Part shown: one piece after another, positions 11,701-23,362 of the stretch
Numbering within the stretch: position 1 is the stretch's first letter
How the letters are laid out: every line of letters starts with the position of its first letter
Assembly (NCBI GenBank): GCA_016858145.1
Contig: JAEHOE010000047.1
Location: 558,001 to 622,000, forward strand
Length of the DNA stretch: 64,000 bases
From: Edaphochlamys debaryana
Taxonomy: Eukaryota; Chlorophyta; Chlorophyceae; Chlamydomonadales
Direction of reading: 5' to 3'
Position numbers and translations under genes: made by a program
Notes under the pieces: model-generated
Database searches by the model: none
What the model saw: only the letters and a program-made list of their open reading frames with translations
What the model was told of the DNA's origin: nothing

Positions 11701-14700
11701 GCACCTGGCCAGCCTGGAGCTCCAGGTGGGGGGGTGGGGGGCGGACGGGATGGGCGTCCCACAGCGCTCCCGAGTTCTTCGCGCGTGATGCTTTTCTGGA
11801 CTTCACTGTTCGATTAGCTCGAGCGGCGAGTCAAGCGTGGAGACTGAACGTTCAAGGATGTCCTCCGCTCGGAACGTCTCTTCATATATTTCTTCCCCCT
11901 ATCGGAGATGGCACCTCAACCTCCCTCACCTCCCTCACCGCTCCCATCCCCCCCCCATTACGCACGCCCCAGGGCTTCATCATCGACACGGAGGGCCACG
12001 CCATGCTGTGCCGCCACTGGGCGCCCCTGGCCGCCCGCCTGCAGCGCCTGGTGCTGAGCCGCCTGCACCTGCTGGTGCCCGCACATGCGCCGCCGGTGGG
12101 GGGGCAGGGATGGGGGGCAAAGGGGGGATGCAAGGGGGCCAAGAGGCAGGCAGAGGGGCAGAGATTGAAACTGTAATTTGGAAGGTGGGGTTGGGATTAT
12201 GATAGTACGCCAGTGTACCGCAATCAGTGACCAGACAGAAGGGCCACAGATGACACCCCACCCCCTTTTCTCAGCCCTCTTATCCTCCTCACCCCACGCC
12301 ACCCCCGCCCCACCCCGCAGGAGCAGCAGCTGTGTGAGCTGCTGGGCTCCTGCTCCCGACTCACGGAGCTGAGCGCAGACCTGTGCCTGCCCGCGGCAGC
12401 CAACATCATGCCGGCGGCGGCGGGCGGAGACGCGGCGGCGGCGGCGGCGGGCGCGGCGGCGGCGGGTGGCGGCGGCGGCGGCGGCGCGGCGGCGGCGCTG
12501 CTGATCAGCCTCATGTACGCGGCGCGGGACGTACGGGCGATCAAGCCAGAGGTACGGAACATGGCAAGGGTGGCGCTTCCACACCCTGGAGACGAGACCC
12601 AAACCCGATTGATGACTGAAGGGATTGAGGCCTCCCTGGGTTTTGGCCGGCTGCTGCCAACACCACCCCATGCGTCCTTATTCCGGGGACTAGGTCCACA
12701 CCTTTCCTTTGACGATACGGGGATCCATGCAGGCACCACCCCCTCCCTCCACCTCTCCGCCCGCAGCTGCTCCCCGTGTCCCTGTGCCGCCTGGCGCTGC
12801 CGGGTGTGGCCCTGACGGCCCCCGGGGAGCTGGAGGCGCTGGGGCGGCTGACGGCGCTCACCCGCCTAGAGGTGGGGCAGGGGGGGGTAGGAATAGAGGG
12901 GGAGGTGATGGAGGGCAGTGGGGGTGGGGTTGCTGGGAGCGTGGGGTGTAGGGCAAAGCTCACAACCAAGCTGGCATTGGCCCCCAGAGCCAACACGCTT
13001 GGCTCCTGCTCCAGACTCTCCTCTGACCCCGCTCCTTGGTGGCCCCCCCTGCAGCTGTCCGCTCTGGGCCCCGGCGCAGCGCCCTGCCTGCGCTCCCTGC
13101 AGGTGGGCGGGCACTGGGCAGCCACAGTCTCCAGGGGGGGCCGGAGGCGAGGGAGGACTTTGCAACCCTTGCATCGGCAGGGCCAGGGGCAGGGGCAGGA
13201 GGTTAACCCTGTCAAACCTCACCGCACCGCACCGGTACGCCCCTGTCCCAAAACCTCGTACAGGAGCTGCGCCTGCGGGACTGCTCCTGGGCCCAGCTCC
13301 TGGACATGCTGCCCTGGCGCCTGCCAGGCCCACCCGAGGCCCCACAGGCCCAGGCCCAGGCCCAGCCGGGGCAGCCCAGGGCGGCGTGGCCCGCGGAGGC
13401 AGGGGGGTCAGGGGCAGGCGCAGCGAACCAAGCGGCAGGGGCGGGGCCAGGCCCTCTAGAGGCCCAGGCCCAGGCCCGAGCCGGGCGGAGGGCGAGGTCG
13501 CTCGGGAGCGGTAGAGCTGTGGACGCGCCTGAGGGCAGGGATGCAGGCGCCGTGGCAGAAGCAGTGGCGGCGGAGCCAGGCGGGGCAGGGGCGGGGCCGC
13601 CGTCTCCGTCTGCTGCCGCGGGCACAGGCGCGGACCGTTCTGCTGCGGCTGAGGGCGGCGTGTCCGGAGCGGCAGGCGGTGGCGACGCAGGAGGAGGAGG
13701 GGAAGCGGGTGCGGGCGGCCGGGGCAGCCCCGTGTGGCGCTCGTGCGGCGCCCTGCGGCTCCTCGAGGTGCGCCAGGCAATCGCGGCGGGGCCTTGGGAG
13801 GAAAGGTGGTGACGGTACCGAGGCACCTGTCGCGACCCGCAACACAGTTGGAGAGAGCCTGACCGCTGCACCTGTGAACGCACTCAACACCCTCAAACGG
13901 GCGCCTCCGCCCCGCGGAAAGGCAAGAGCACAACCTGGCCTCCTGACGTAGTTCACCCCTGCCCCGGCGCCTCCGCCCGGTCGCAGGTGGTGGTTTCGGA
14001 GCGGCTGGACGACTGGCACCCGCCCGACCGCCGCCTGCTGGGGCGCGTGGGGCGGGCGCTGGTGCCGCTGGCGGACGCGGGCTGTGGCCTGCGGCTCAAG
14101 GTGCGTGGGGGGGGGGGCACCACTGGGCTGGCTGTCGGAGGATGAGAGGGGAGGGCGGGTGCGCGTTCGTCAGGCCGGCCGAGCCGGCCGGGCGCGCTGC
14201 ATGGGCCTAGTTGCGTCACAACGTCTGTGGGTCTGTGTGCCGTTGTAAAGCATCCCTTCGATGACTTTCCTTGCCCTTCCCTGCCGCTGCCCCACGCCCA
14301 CCCCCGCCCGAAGGTGGCGCCCGACGCTCAGCCGCACATGTGGAACGAGTCGGACGAGGAAGGCCGGCCCTGGGAGCCCGAGGTGAGGACCGGGGCAGGG
14401 GCAGGTGGCCGCAGGGGCAAGCTGGGCGGCTTGGGTTGGGCCGGAGCGGAGCACCGCCGTCAGTAGGGCTCTAGGCGCACTGGGTTCTAGGGCTGCCCGT
14501 GAGCCGGCCTCCCTTCCGCGTCCCCCCGTGCAGGCCGTGTGGCGGCACATCAAAGCGGCCCAGAACCTTCGCCGCCTCAAGGTGGGGTGCCTGGGAGGCG
14601 TGGGGCAAGCAGAGGGCCACGGGTCATGGGGTCGCCTGTGTGGGGTGTGCAGCATGGAGGCACGTGTCGCACAGGGGTATGTAATACGCTGCGCCGCCGC

Positions 14701-14853
14701 CGCTTTCTCCTTGCTTAACGGGACCTGTCGGTCCGCCCCCCCCCTCTCCTTGCGCAGGTGGAGACCAGCGCCCTGGCGGAGCGTCTGGCGCGCGGGCGGC
14801 TGCTGCAGGCGGCGCGGCGGCAGGAGCGGGAGCGGCCCTTCGTGGACCGCTGA
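8787..14853 (+). CDS. F-box-like / leucine-rich repeat protein
   Basis: Model of 16 phase-consistent exons: 8787-8824, 9068-9835, 10127-10268, 10460-10519, 10671-11060, 11355-11435, 11555-11725, 11973-12095, 12321-12551, 12767-12871, 13055-13102, 13264-13767, 13987-14100, 14314-14382, 14534-14581, 14758-14853; about 995 residues. The start ATG at 8787 was chosen because its short exon ends at a CAG/GTGCGC donor and its phase fits the next acceptor. Residues about 13-270 are Ser- then Gly/Ala-rich and disordered. Exon 3 reads ILLPRLPAPALALIVPALP, like an F-box helix pair. Exons 5-12 repeat short leucine-rich phrases such as LTSLELHVGEVALLEELAL, LRHLRLAW and LPHLASLELQ, as in LRR proteins. Exon 12 carries a long Ala/Gly/Pro insertion. 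A role as an SCF substrate receptor is only inference; no specific orthologue recognised. Confidence 0.75.
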
Positions 14854-16057
14854 GGGGCTGCTCGGGGCGGGCCCGGAACCTGCAGGACATGTTAGTCATG
14901 TGAGGCAGGGGATACTTGCGTCGGCGTACGTTACCCGGAGCCGGACTTTCAGCGACGAGAGGACCGCAGGGGGTAGCCTCAGGGCGGGGCCACCCGGTGC
15001 TGAGCATTGGGGGCCGAGGGCGTAGCCTCCGATTTGTACCGGTACACAAGCAACACGGCTATCTAATAGCACCACGCGGAGCGGTTACACGCGGTCTATG
15101 TAGTAGGTGATGCTGCTGAGCGTTGGGGGCATGACCCGGATGCTGGCACTGCGCTACCGGGTCTCCAAGCGCGGGTCTGATGGGGGCCGCATGGGACGTC
15201 ACGGGTGAGGCTGGCTGGGGCCAGCCGGGAATGCAGGCAGGATGCAGGTACCAACACATTGTGGGGAGCCGCAGGGGTGCAGGCGTGGGCGGGCTAAGGA
15301 AGTGTCAACCTAGGCACTTAAGGGAGCACTGATCCCGCTGGGGCCCTGCAGCGTAGCCAGGGTGACGACCTAGGCACTTAGGGAGCCTGGGACAGTGCGA
15401 CGAGGCAGGGGGCGACTTGAGGATGGCTACGAGGTACGCTTGACGTGAAATTGGTGACACAATCGACCGCAATGCTGGGTGGGGCTGCATGGTGGGTGGG
15501 AGCACAGGAGCTACGCGTTTGCACGTGCTGGTTGAGGCCGCGGCGTGCACTCCCTCACTCCCCAGTCCCCACCCAACTGTATGCGGGGATCCCTTCCACC
15601 TCTCTTGACCCCCTCCCCCCGGCGTCACACAGTGGGCCGCCATGCTTGGTTACATGATCGGGGCGATCGGCATTCGTTGGTTAAAGCCGAGTGTTCTGCT
15701 AGCAACGGCGGTCAGGGGTCGTAAGCTTGACTAAGCTCCGGTCATCACCCTCGTCCTCTTTCAGTGTATCTCTCATACGGTCAGGTCAAACTACTAGAAA
15801 ATTGCCAAGCAAGCCTGTCTAATAGCTTAATAGCTAGCGCGGCAACCTGCACCCCACCACAGACCACACCTATATGCAGACATTACCTCTCCGCCGTCCA
15901 CGTCTTGTCCGTGGGTTCACCATCAGGCGAGCACCCAACAACCGCAGGCTGCTAAGGCACGCACTAAACGTTCATCAACTAAGCTTGCAAGTCTCCTGTG
16001 TTCTGGCGCCACGGAGTCTAGGGATGCAGAGCGAAGTGGCAAGCCACATTGGCTACT
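14854..16057. other. Convergent intergenic region
   Basis: Lies between the 3' ends of the leucine-rich protein gene (plus) and the repeat-protein gene (minus). No gene seen. A short imperfect direct repeat around CCTAGGCACTTA occurs at 15309 and 15369. A minus-strand TGTAA at 15654-15650, about 400 bp past the stop at 16058, could be the polyadenylation signal of the repeat-protein gene. The stretch 15,760-15,860 is relatively AT-rich. Confidence 0.5.
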
Positions 16058-19000
16058 CTAGGGCTTGTGCGAGGAAGCGGGGGATGGCTTGGGCGAAGAA
16101 GCGGGGGTTGACGGCTTGGGCGACGAGGCGGGGCTGGACGGCTTGGGCGAGGAGGCAGGAGTAGCGGGCTTGGGCGAGGAGGCAGGAGTAGCGGGCTTGG
16201 GTGAGGCCATAGGGGGGCTGTGCTTGCGGCCCTTGTTACCCCCCTTGCTCGCAAGCAGCTCGCGGCCATGGCCCTGAGGGCTGGGCGACGAGGCGGGGGT
16301 AGAGGGCTTGGGGAAGGAGGCAGGAGTGGAGGGCTTGGGCGAGGAAGCGGGGGTTGAGGGCTTGGGGGAGGAGGCAGGAGTGGAGGGCTTGGGCGAGGAA
16401 GCAGGAGTCGAGGGCTTTGGCGAGGCCATAGGGGGGCTGTACTTGCGGCCCTTGTTGCCCCCCTTGCTCGCAAGCAGCCCGCGGCCATGGCCCTGAGGGC
16501 TGGGCGACGAGGCGGGGGTAGAGGGCTTGGGGGAGGAGGCAGGAGTGGAGGGCTTGGGCGAGGAGGCAGGAGTAGCGGGCTTGGGTGAGGCCATAGGGGG
16601 GCTGTGCTTGCGGCCCTTGTTACCCCCCTTGCTCGCAAGCAGCCCGCGGCCATGGCCCTGAGGGCTGGGCGACGAGGCGGGGGTAGAGGGCTTGGGGAAG
16701 GAGGCAGGAGTGGAGGGCTTGGGCGAGGAAGCGGGGGTTGAGGGCTTGGGGGAGGAGGCAGGAGTGGAGGGCTTGGGCGAGGAGGCAGGAGTAGCGGGCT
16801 TTGGCGAGGCCATAGGGGGGCTGTACTTGCGGCCCTTGTTGCCCCCCTTGCTCGCAAGCAGCCCGCGGCCATGGCCCTGAGGGCTGGGCGACGAGGCGGG
16901 GGTAGAGGGCTTGGGGGAGGAGGCAGGAGTGGAGGGCTTGGGCGAGGAAGCGGGGGTTGAGGGCTTGGGGGAGGAGGCAGGAGTGGAGGGCTTGGGCGAG
17001 GAAGCAGGAGTCGAGGGCTTTGGCGAGGCCATAGGGGGGCTGTGCTTGCGGCCCTTGTTGCCCCCCTTGCTCGCAAGCAGCCCGCGGCCATGGCCCTGAG
17101 GGCTGGGCGACGAGGCAGGGGTTGAGGGCTTGGGGGAGGAGGCAGGAGTGGAGGGCTTGGGCGAGGAAGCGGGGGTTGAGGGCTTGGGGGAGGAGGCAGG
17201 AGTGGAGGGCTTGGGCGAGGAGGCAGGAGTCGAGGGCTTTGGCGAGGCCATAGGGGGGCTGTACTTGCGGCCCTTGTTGCCCCCCTTGCTCGCAAGCAGC
17301 CCGCGGCCATGGCCCTGAGGGCTGGGCGACGAGGCGGGGGGTAGAGGGCTTGGGGGAGGAGGCAGGAGTGGAGGGCTTGGGCGAGGAAGCAGGAGTCGAG
17401 GGCTTTGGCGAGGCCATAGGGGGGCTGTGCTTGCGGCCCTTGTTGCCCCCCTTGCTCGCAAGCAGCCCGCGGCCATGGCCCTGAGGGCTGGGCGACGAGG
17501 CGGGGGTTGAGGGCTTGGGGGAGGAGGCAGGAGTGGAGGGCTTGGGCGAGGAGGCAGGAGTAGCGGGCTTGGGTGAGGCCATAGGGGGGCTGTGCTTGCG
17601 GCCCTTGTTACCCCCCTTGCTCGCAAGCAGCCCGCGGCCATGGCCCTGAGGGCTGGGCGACGAGGCGGGGGGTAGAGGGCTTGGGGGAGGAGGCAGGAGT
17701 GGAGGGCTTGGGCGAGGAAGCGGGGGTTGAGGGCTTGGGGGAGGAGGCAGGAGTGGAGGGCTTGGGCGAGGAGGCAGGAGTAGCGGGCTTTGGCGAGGCC
17801 ATAGGGGGGCTGTGCTTGCGGCCCTTGTTGCCCCCCTTGCTCGCAAGCAGCCCGCGGCCATGGCCCTGAGGGCTGGGCGACGAGGCAGGGGTTGAGGGCT
17901 TGGGGGAGGAGGCAGGAGTGGAGGGCTTGGGCGAGGAAGCGGGGGTTGAGGGCTTGGGGGAGGAGGCAGGAGTGGAGGGCTTGGGCGAGGAAGCAGGAGT
18001 CGAGGGCTTTGGCGAGGCCATAGGGGGGCTGTACTTGCGGCCCTTGTTGCCCCCCTTGCTCGCAAGCAGCCCGCGGCCATGGCCCTGAGGGCTGGGCGAC
18101 GAGGCGGGGGTAGAGGGCTTGGGGGAGGAGGCAGGAGTGGAGGGCTTGGGCGAGGAAGCGGGGGTTGAGGGCTTGGGGGAGGAGGCAGGAGTGGAGGGCT
18201 TGGGCGAGGAGGCAGGAGTCGAGGGCTTTGGCGAGGCCATAGGGGGGCTGTACTTGCGGCCCTTGTTGCCCCCCTTGCTCGCAAGCAGCCCGTGGCCATG
18301 GCCCTGAGGGCTGGGCGACGAGGCAGGGGTTGAGGGCTTGGGCGAGGAGGCAGGAGTGGAGGGCTTGGGCGAGGAAGCGGGGGTTGAGGGCTTGGGGGAG
18401 GAGGCAGGAGTGGAGGGCTTGGGCGAGGAAGCAGGAGTCGAGGGCTTTGGCGAGGCCATAGGGGGGCTGTGCTTGCGGCCCTTGTTGCCCCCCTTGCTCG
18501 CAAGCAGCCCGCGGCCATGGCCCTGAGGGCTGGGCGACGAGGCAGGGGTAGAGGGCTTGGGGGAGGAGGCAGGAGTGGAGGGCTTGGGCGAGGAAGCGGG
18601 GGTTGAGGGCTTGGGGGAGGAGGCAGGAGTGGAGGGCTTGGGCGAGGAAGCAGGAGTCGAGGGCTTTGGCGAGGCCATAGGGGGGCTGTACTTGCGGCCC
18701 TTGTTGCCCCCCTTGCTCGCAAGCAGCCCGCGGCCATGGCCCTGAGGGCTGGGCGACGAGGCGGGGGTAGAGGGCTTGGGGGAGGAGGCAGGAGTGGAGG
18801 GCTTGGGCGAGGAAGCGGGGGTTGAGGGCTTGGGGGAGGAGGCAGGAGTGGAGGGCTTGGGCGAGGAAGCAGGAGTCGAGGGCTTTGGCGAGGCCATAGG
18901 GGGGCTGTGCTTGCGGCCCTTGTTGCCCCCCATGCTCGCAAGCAGCCCGCGGCCATGGCCCTGAGGGCTGGGCGACGAGGCGGGGGTAGAGGGCTTGGGG

Positions 19001-21349
19001 GAGGAGGCAGGAGTGGAGGGCTTGGGCGAGGAAGCGGGGGTTGAGGGCTTGGGGGGAGGAGGCAGGAGTGGAGGGCTTGGGCGAGGAGGCAGGAGTCGAG
19101 GGCTTTGGCGAGGCCATAGGGGGGCTGTGCTTGCGGCCCTTGTTGCCCCCCTTGCTCGCAAGCAGCCCGCGGCCATGGCCCTGAGGGCTGGGCGACGAGG
19201 CGGGGGTAGAGGGCTTGGGGGAGGAGGCAGGAGTGGAGGGCTTGGGCGAGGAAGCGGGGGTTGAGGGCTTGGGGGAGGAGGCAGGAGTGGAGGGCTTGGG
19301 CGAGGAAGCAGGAGTCGAGGGCTTTGGCGAGGCCATAGGGGGGCTGTACTTGCGGCCCTTGTTGCCCCCCTTGCTCGCAAGCAGCCCGCGGCCATGGCCC
19401 TGAGGGCTGGGCGACGAGGCGGGGGTAGAGGGCTTGGGGGAGGAGGCAGGAGTGGAGGGCTTGGGCGAGGAAGCGGGGGTTGAGGGCTTGGGGGAGGAGG
19501 CAGGAGTGGAGGGCTTGGGCGAGGAAGCAGGAGTCGAGGGCTTTGGCGAGGCCATAGGGGGGCTGTACTTGCGGCCCTTGTTGCCCCCCTTGCTCGCAAG
19601 CAGCCCGCGGCCATGGCCCTGAGGGCTGGGCGACGAGGCGGGGGTAGAGGGCTTGGGGGAGGAGGCAGGAGTGGAGGGCTTGGGCGAGGAAGCGGGGGTT
19701 GAGGGCTTGGGGGAGGAGGCAGGAGTGGAGGGCTTGGGCGAGGAAGCAGGAGTCGAGGGCTTTGGCGAGGCCATAGGGGGGCTGTGCTTGCGGCCCTTGT
19801 TGCCCCCCTTGCTCGCAAGCAGCCCGCGGCCATGGCCCTGAGGGCTGGGCGACGAGGCGGGGGTAGAGGGCTTGGGGGAGGAGGCAGGAGTGGAGGGCTT
19901 GGGCGAGGAAGCGGGGGTTGAGGGCTTGGGGGAGGAGGCAGGAGTGGAGGGCTTGGGCGAGGAGGCAGGAGTCGAGGGCTTTGGCGAGGCCATAGGGGGG
20001 CTGTACTTGCGGCCCTTGTTGCCCCCCTTGCTCGCAAGCAGCCCGCGGCCATGGCCCTGAGGGCTGGGCGACGAGGCGGGGTTGAGGGCTTGGGGGAGGA
20101 GGCAGGAGTGGAGGGCTTGGGCGAGGAAGCGGGGGTTGAGGGCTTGGGGGAGGAGGCAGGAGTGGAGGGCTTGGGCGAGGAAGCAGGAGTCGAGGGCTTT
20201 GGCGAGGCCATAGGGGGGCTGTACTTGCGGCCCTTGTTGCCCCCCTTGCTCGCAAGCAGCCCGCGGCCATGGCCCTGAGGGCTGGGCGACGAGGCGGGGG
20301 TAGAGGGCTTGGGGGAGGAGGCAGGAGTGGAGGGCTTGGGCGAGGAAGCGGGGGTAGAGGGCTTGGGGGAGGAGGCAGGAGTGGAGGGCTTGGGCGAGGA
20401 AGCGGGGGTTGAGGGCTTGGGGGAGGCGGCAGGAGTGGAGGGCTTGGGCGAGGAAGCGGGGGTTGAGGGCTTGGGGGAGGTGGCAGGAGTGGAGGGCTTG
20501 GGCGAGGAGGCAGGAGTGGAGGGCTTGGGCGAGGAAGCGGGGGTTGAGGGCTTGGGGGAGGAGGCAGGAGTGGAGGGCTTGGGCGAGGAGGCAGGAGTAG
20601 CGGGCTTTGGCGAGGCCATAGGGGGGCTGTGCTTGCGGCCCTTGTTGCCCCCCTTGCTCGCAAGCAGCCCGCGGCCATGGCCCTGAGGGCTGGGCGACGA
20701 GGCGGGGGTAGAGGGCTTGGGGGAGGAGGCAGGAGTGGAGGGCTTGGGCGAGGAAGCGGGGGTTGAGGGCTTGGGGGAGGCGGCAGGAGTGGAGGGCTTG
20801 GGCGAGGAGGCAGGAGTGGAGGGCTTTGGCGAGGAGGCAGGAGTGGAGGGCTTGGGCGAGGAGGCAGGAGTGGAGGGCTTGGGCGAGGAAGCGGGTGTTA
20901 TGGGCTTGGGTGAGGCGGCAGGAGCAGATGGTTTGGGTGAGGGAGCGGGTGTCGAGGGCTTGGGGGAGGCGGCTGGGGTTGACCTCTTTCCGCCAGGCTT
21001 GGTGATGTCCGGACTGCGTGCATCAGCCCCACTTGAACGGACAAGAGGGGAAGATGGGGCGCTTAGCCGTCGTAACTGGGCAAGCCTGAACGCGTGCGGA
21101 AGATACGCAGCTCTAAGAATGTGCCCTGCTACTCGCGTATTGGGGTATTCATTATGTGCATTAATAGCAGTAATAGAGTACCCACGACTGCGCGCAGCGT
21201 GTGCGTGCCCGCCCATCCATCGCCTCGCACTCGCCTACTGCCAAAAGCGCCACGACGAGAAGTCCGACGAGGTACACGCCTCACCGTGAACTCAGCATCG
21301 TCGAGCGCGCCATCGTGGGGTCGGAGTAGGAGCTCCTGCTGCGACACAT
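16058..21349 (-). CDS. Ser/Pro/Thr/Lys-rich tandem-repeat protein
   Basis: Proposed exon 1 is 21349-21285 (ATG, 21 codons plus two bases) and exon 2 starts at 21013, joining in phase. An alternative is a single exon from an ATG at 21216. From about 21000 to 16058 the protein is built of nine-residue units (SPKPSTPAS), interrupted every 219 bp by a basic 28-residue spacer containing QGHGRGLLASKGG and GRKYSPP or GRKHSPP. The SPKP frame is read at both ends, ending SPKPSPASSHKP then stop. Single-base length changes near 20078, 19051, 17669 and 17339 shift the frame, net +2, so no single uninterrupted SPKP frame spans the gene; these may be assembly errors, true frameshifts or decay. There is no signal peptide. 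Composition resembles hydroxyproline-rich wall proteins, but the missing signal peptide and basic spacers also allow a disordered intracellular protein. Function unknown. Confidence 0.55.
16130..20990. repeat. 219-bp higher-order coding minisatellite
   Basis: About 21 spacer copies occur, most 219 bp apart (for example spacers ending near 17869, 18088, 18307, 18526, 18745, 18964). Three intervals are 165 bp, which is two 27-bp subunits fewer, and the last (20278 to 20686) is 408 bp, which is seven 27-bp subunits more. The array is thus nested: a 27-bp minirepeat (SPKPSTPAS) inside a 219-bp unit. Units are nearly identical, suggesting recent expansion or homogenisation. The spacer alternates Tyr and His before SPP. 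Confidence 0.9.
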
Positions 21350-21575
21350 GGAGGGGACGAATGGAAGCGACAGAAGTCTGGCAAGTCGCGGACAGCGCCT
21401 TCGACAGTTGCTGCGCACATCAGTGAGAGGTCTATAGGCACATGCGCATACCTGGACTGATTGCTGCAGAGGTTGGCGACGACGGCGGGATGCGCGACGC
21501 GCGGAGGGCTAGCGCTCAGGTGTCAAGCTTTCAGCTGTGGGTAAAGACTATGAGGAAGTACCATCCGGGCAAGGG

Positions 21576-21583
21576 TATATATA
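21576..21583 (-). promoter_or_regulatory. TATA box candidate of the repeat-protein gene
   Basis: The palindromic octamer TATATATA stands out in GC-rich surroundings, about 230 bp upstream of the proposed minus-strand ATG at 21349. It would place the transcription start near 21,550 with a 5' leader of about 200 bases. Direction is inferred from the gene; the motif itself is symmetrical. Confidence 0.45.
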
Positions 21584-22765
21584 GGTCTGTGCGCTATGGG
21601 CGGCCGCATTCGTAAGCTGGTCCTTCACTAGTGGACAAAAGGCTTTTTAACAGGAGAACCCCTGAGCTCCCAGGGACCTGTATTTGATTATTCCCTTCAC
21701 AGCGCGCCGCCCCCCAGGCGCCACAGTGCCGTGTCGAGGGAGCATTGCCCCGAAATGCCCGTTGCTCGCAGCCTCAGGCTGCCGGTGTCCGGTGCCGCCT
21801 GTGCTGCGCCTGGAGCACGCATGTTTCGAAGCTCTACTGCGTGGTGTGAAAACTGGGGGGCGTTGTGGGGTCCCGGCCTGGCATGCTTTCGAAGGTGCTC
21901 AACTCGCCCTGCCAAGCCGAGCTCGCCTTGCGGCCCCACTTCGCAACTATGTTCATTTGGTGTTGCCAGGACGCACCAGTGCCTTGGAAGCGGGGAGCGC
22001 GGCGTCAGGGGTTGTACGGCCGATGTGTTGCATGGGGGAAATAGGGACTTCTAGCGCTCAAGTCCTAGTGCCCTTGCACTGCGCTCCCACCACTGTCCCT
22101 CCCCTAGCGTGACACTATATGCCACCCTATGCCAACCCGCGGCGCGCGGGCGCCTGCAACGATGCGCATGCTTTAGGCATTGCCCCCGCCCTCCGCAGCT
22201 CCAAAGCACTGTTGGCTTCCCTCGGCTAGCCCCCCGTGAAACCTGGGCCCCGCTCCGACGCCTACGGCGCAAGCGCGGCACAGCCAGCGTTCTCACCTGG
22301 TGAGGGGATCGCCGGCTGTAGCGGGCTGTAGCCGGGCGGGGGCGGGGTAGGTAGCAGGCCGCAACCGGCGCGGGTGCAGATCAAAAGCCTTCTGACCGCG
22401 AGTGCTTCCAGTCAGGTAGGGGTAGGGGCAGTAACCGCGCTACGGGCGAAGCTTCCGGGTCCCGAACCCGAACCCAGACCACCAGTCCGAACTCGTAGAA
22501 ACGGCAGTCGCGTCACGTTGTGCCCTGGGGCAGCGAGGTCACATGATTGCAAGGCATACACAGCGGGTGCTGGCAGGTGCTAAAACCCAGACCTAACGGC
22601 GACCTGTCGGTGGTTTCCGAGTTTCCCCCGGGCGCAGTTGTGCTCCTAGCGGCTTCTGGTTTGGGCTCACAGTCACAAGCTGATGACAGGGTCGCTCTGG
22701 ATTAATGTCCTATCGACGGCGCACGAACCCGTGTGTCCCTCAGTTACCGGTAACCCCACGCACAC
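21584..22765. other. Intergenic, no gene recognised
   Basis: No exon chain or recognisable protein segment was found on either strand. The short ORFs here have no family character. Confidence 0.45.
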
Positions 22766-23362
22766 GCGCTGTGGGCCGTAGCAGCGGCGCTGGAGGAAGC
22801 CGCCGCCGGACCAGGCGGCCGTCAAGGCGGCCGAACGTTGCCCGGACCCTACTATTCCTGACGGTCGCTGCCGTGTGTGCGGCGGTGGCGGAGGCGGCGC
22901 AGGCGGACGCTACACTGGAGCCGGCGGCGCGTGCGCAGCCTGGTCCCTCGGGCGTGGGGGCCTGGCCGTGGGCGGAGTGGCAGCGGCCGTGACTCAGCTG
23001 GAGGTGGCGGGCGGGGCGGCGCCGCTGGCGACAGAGGATGGCTCTTCCTCTGACTCTGGGTGCCTGGCGGCAGCGGCACACACCGTGGGTGGTGGGCTCG
23101 ATGGCAATGGGCCATGTACGGGAGGGGCTGCAGCGGGCGTGACCGGAGGAGGTGGCGGCGGCTCCAGCGGCGTCCGTGCTGCAGCCGCCCGGTTGGCGTC
23201 TGTAATTGACCAGCGTGCTGCGGCTGTGCGGGCACCCGGGATGCGCGACGTAGGGTGGCGAGCACGAGGGGCGGCTGAAGCTGCGGCTGTGCGGGGGCTG
23301 TCGTGTGGAGTGGTGGAGCGGCCCGGACTGCTAGCGGGGCAGGCACGGGCGAGATATTCCGC
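22766..23362 (+). pseudogene. Decayed copy of MYND-finger gene (3' part)
   Basis: Matches the intact MYND gene at 61101-63994 from ALWAVAA through the MYND finger, but spread over several frames. QAAVKAAERCP, AVCAAVAEAAQADATLEPAARA-like text, EDGSSS and LCGHPGC are recognisable. In the finger frame, stops (TAG) occur at 23251 and 23332, and several zinc-ligand positions are altered (for example GPDC followed by a stop). There are frameshifts near 22808 and again in the middle. It cannot make a complete finger. Probably an old duplicate. Confidence 0.75.

Noticed and set aside
16130..20990. CRISPR-like regular spacing
   Set aside because: The 219-bp period, coding 27-bp subunits and near-identical spacers in a eukaryotic gene are a minisatellite, not repeat-spacer architecture.
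16065..21289. Series of plus-strand ORFs of about 62 residues reading MGEEAGVEGLGEE
   Set aside because: Each ends at a stop in every 219-bp unit; they are antisense by-products of the repeat.
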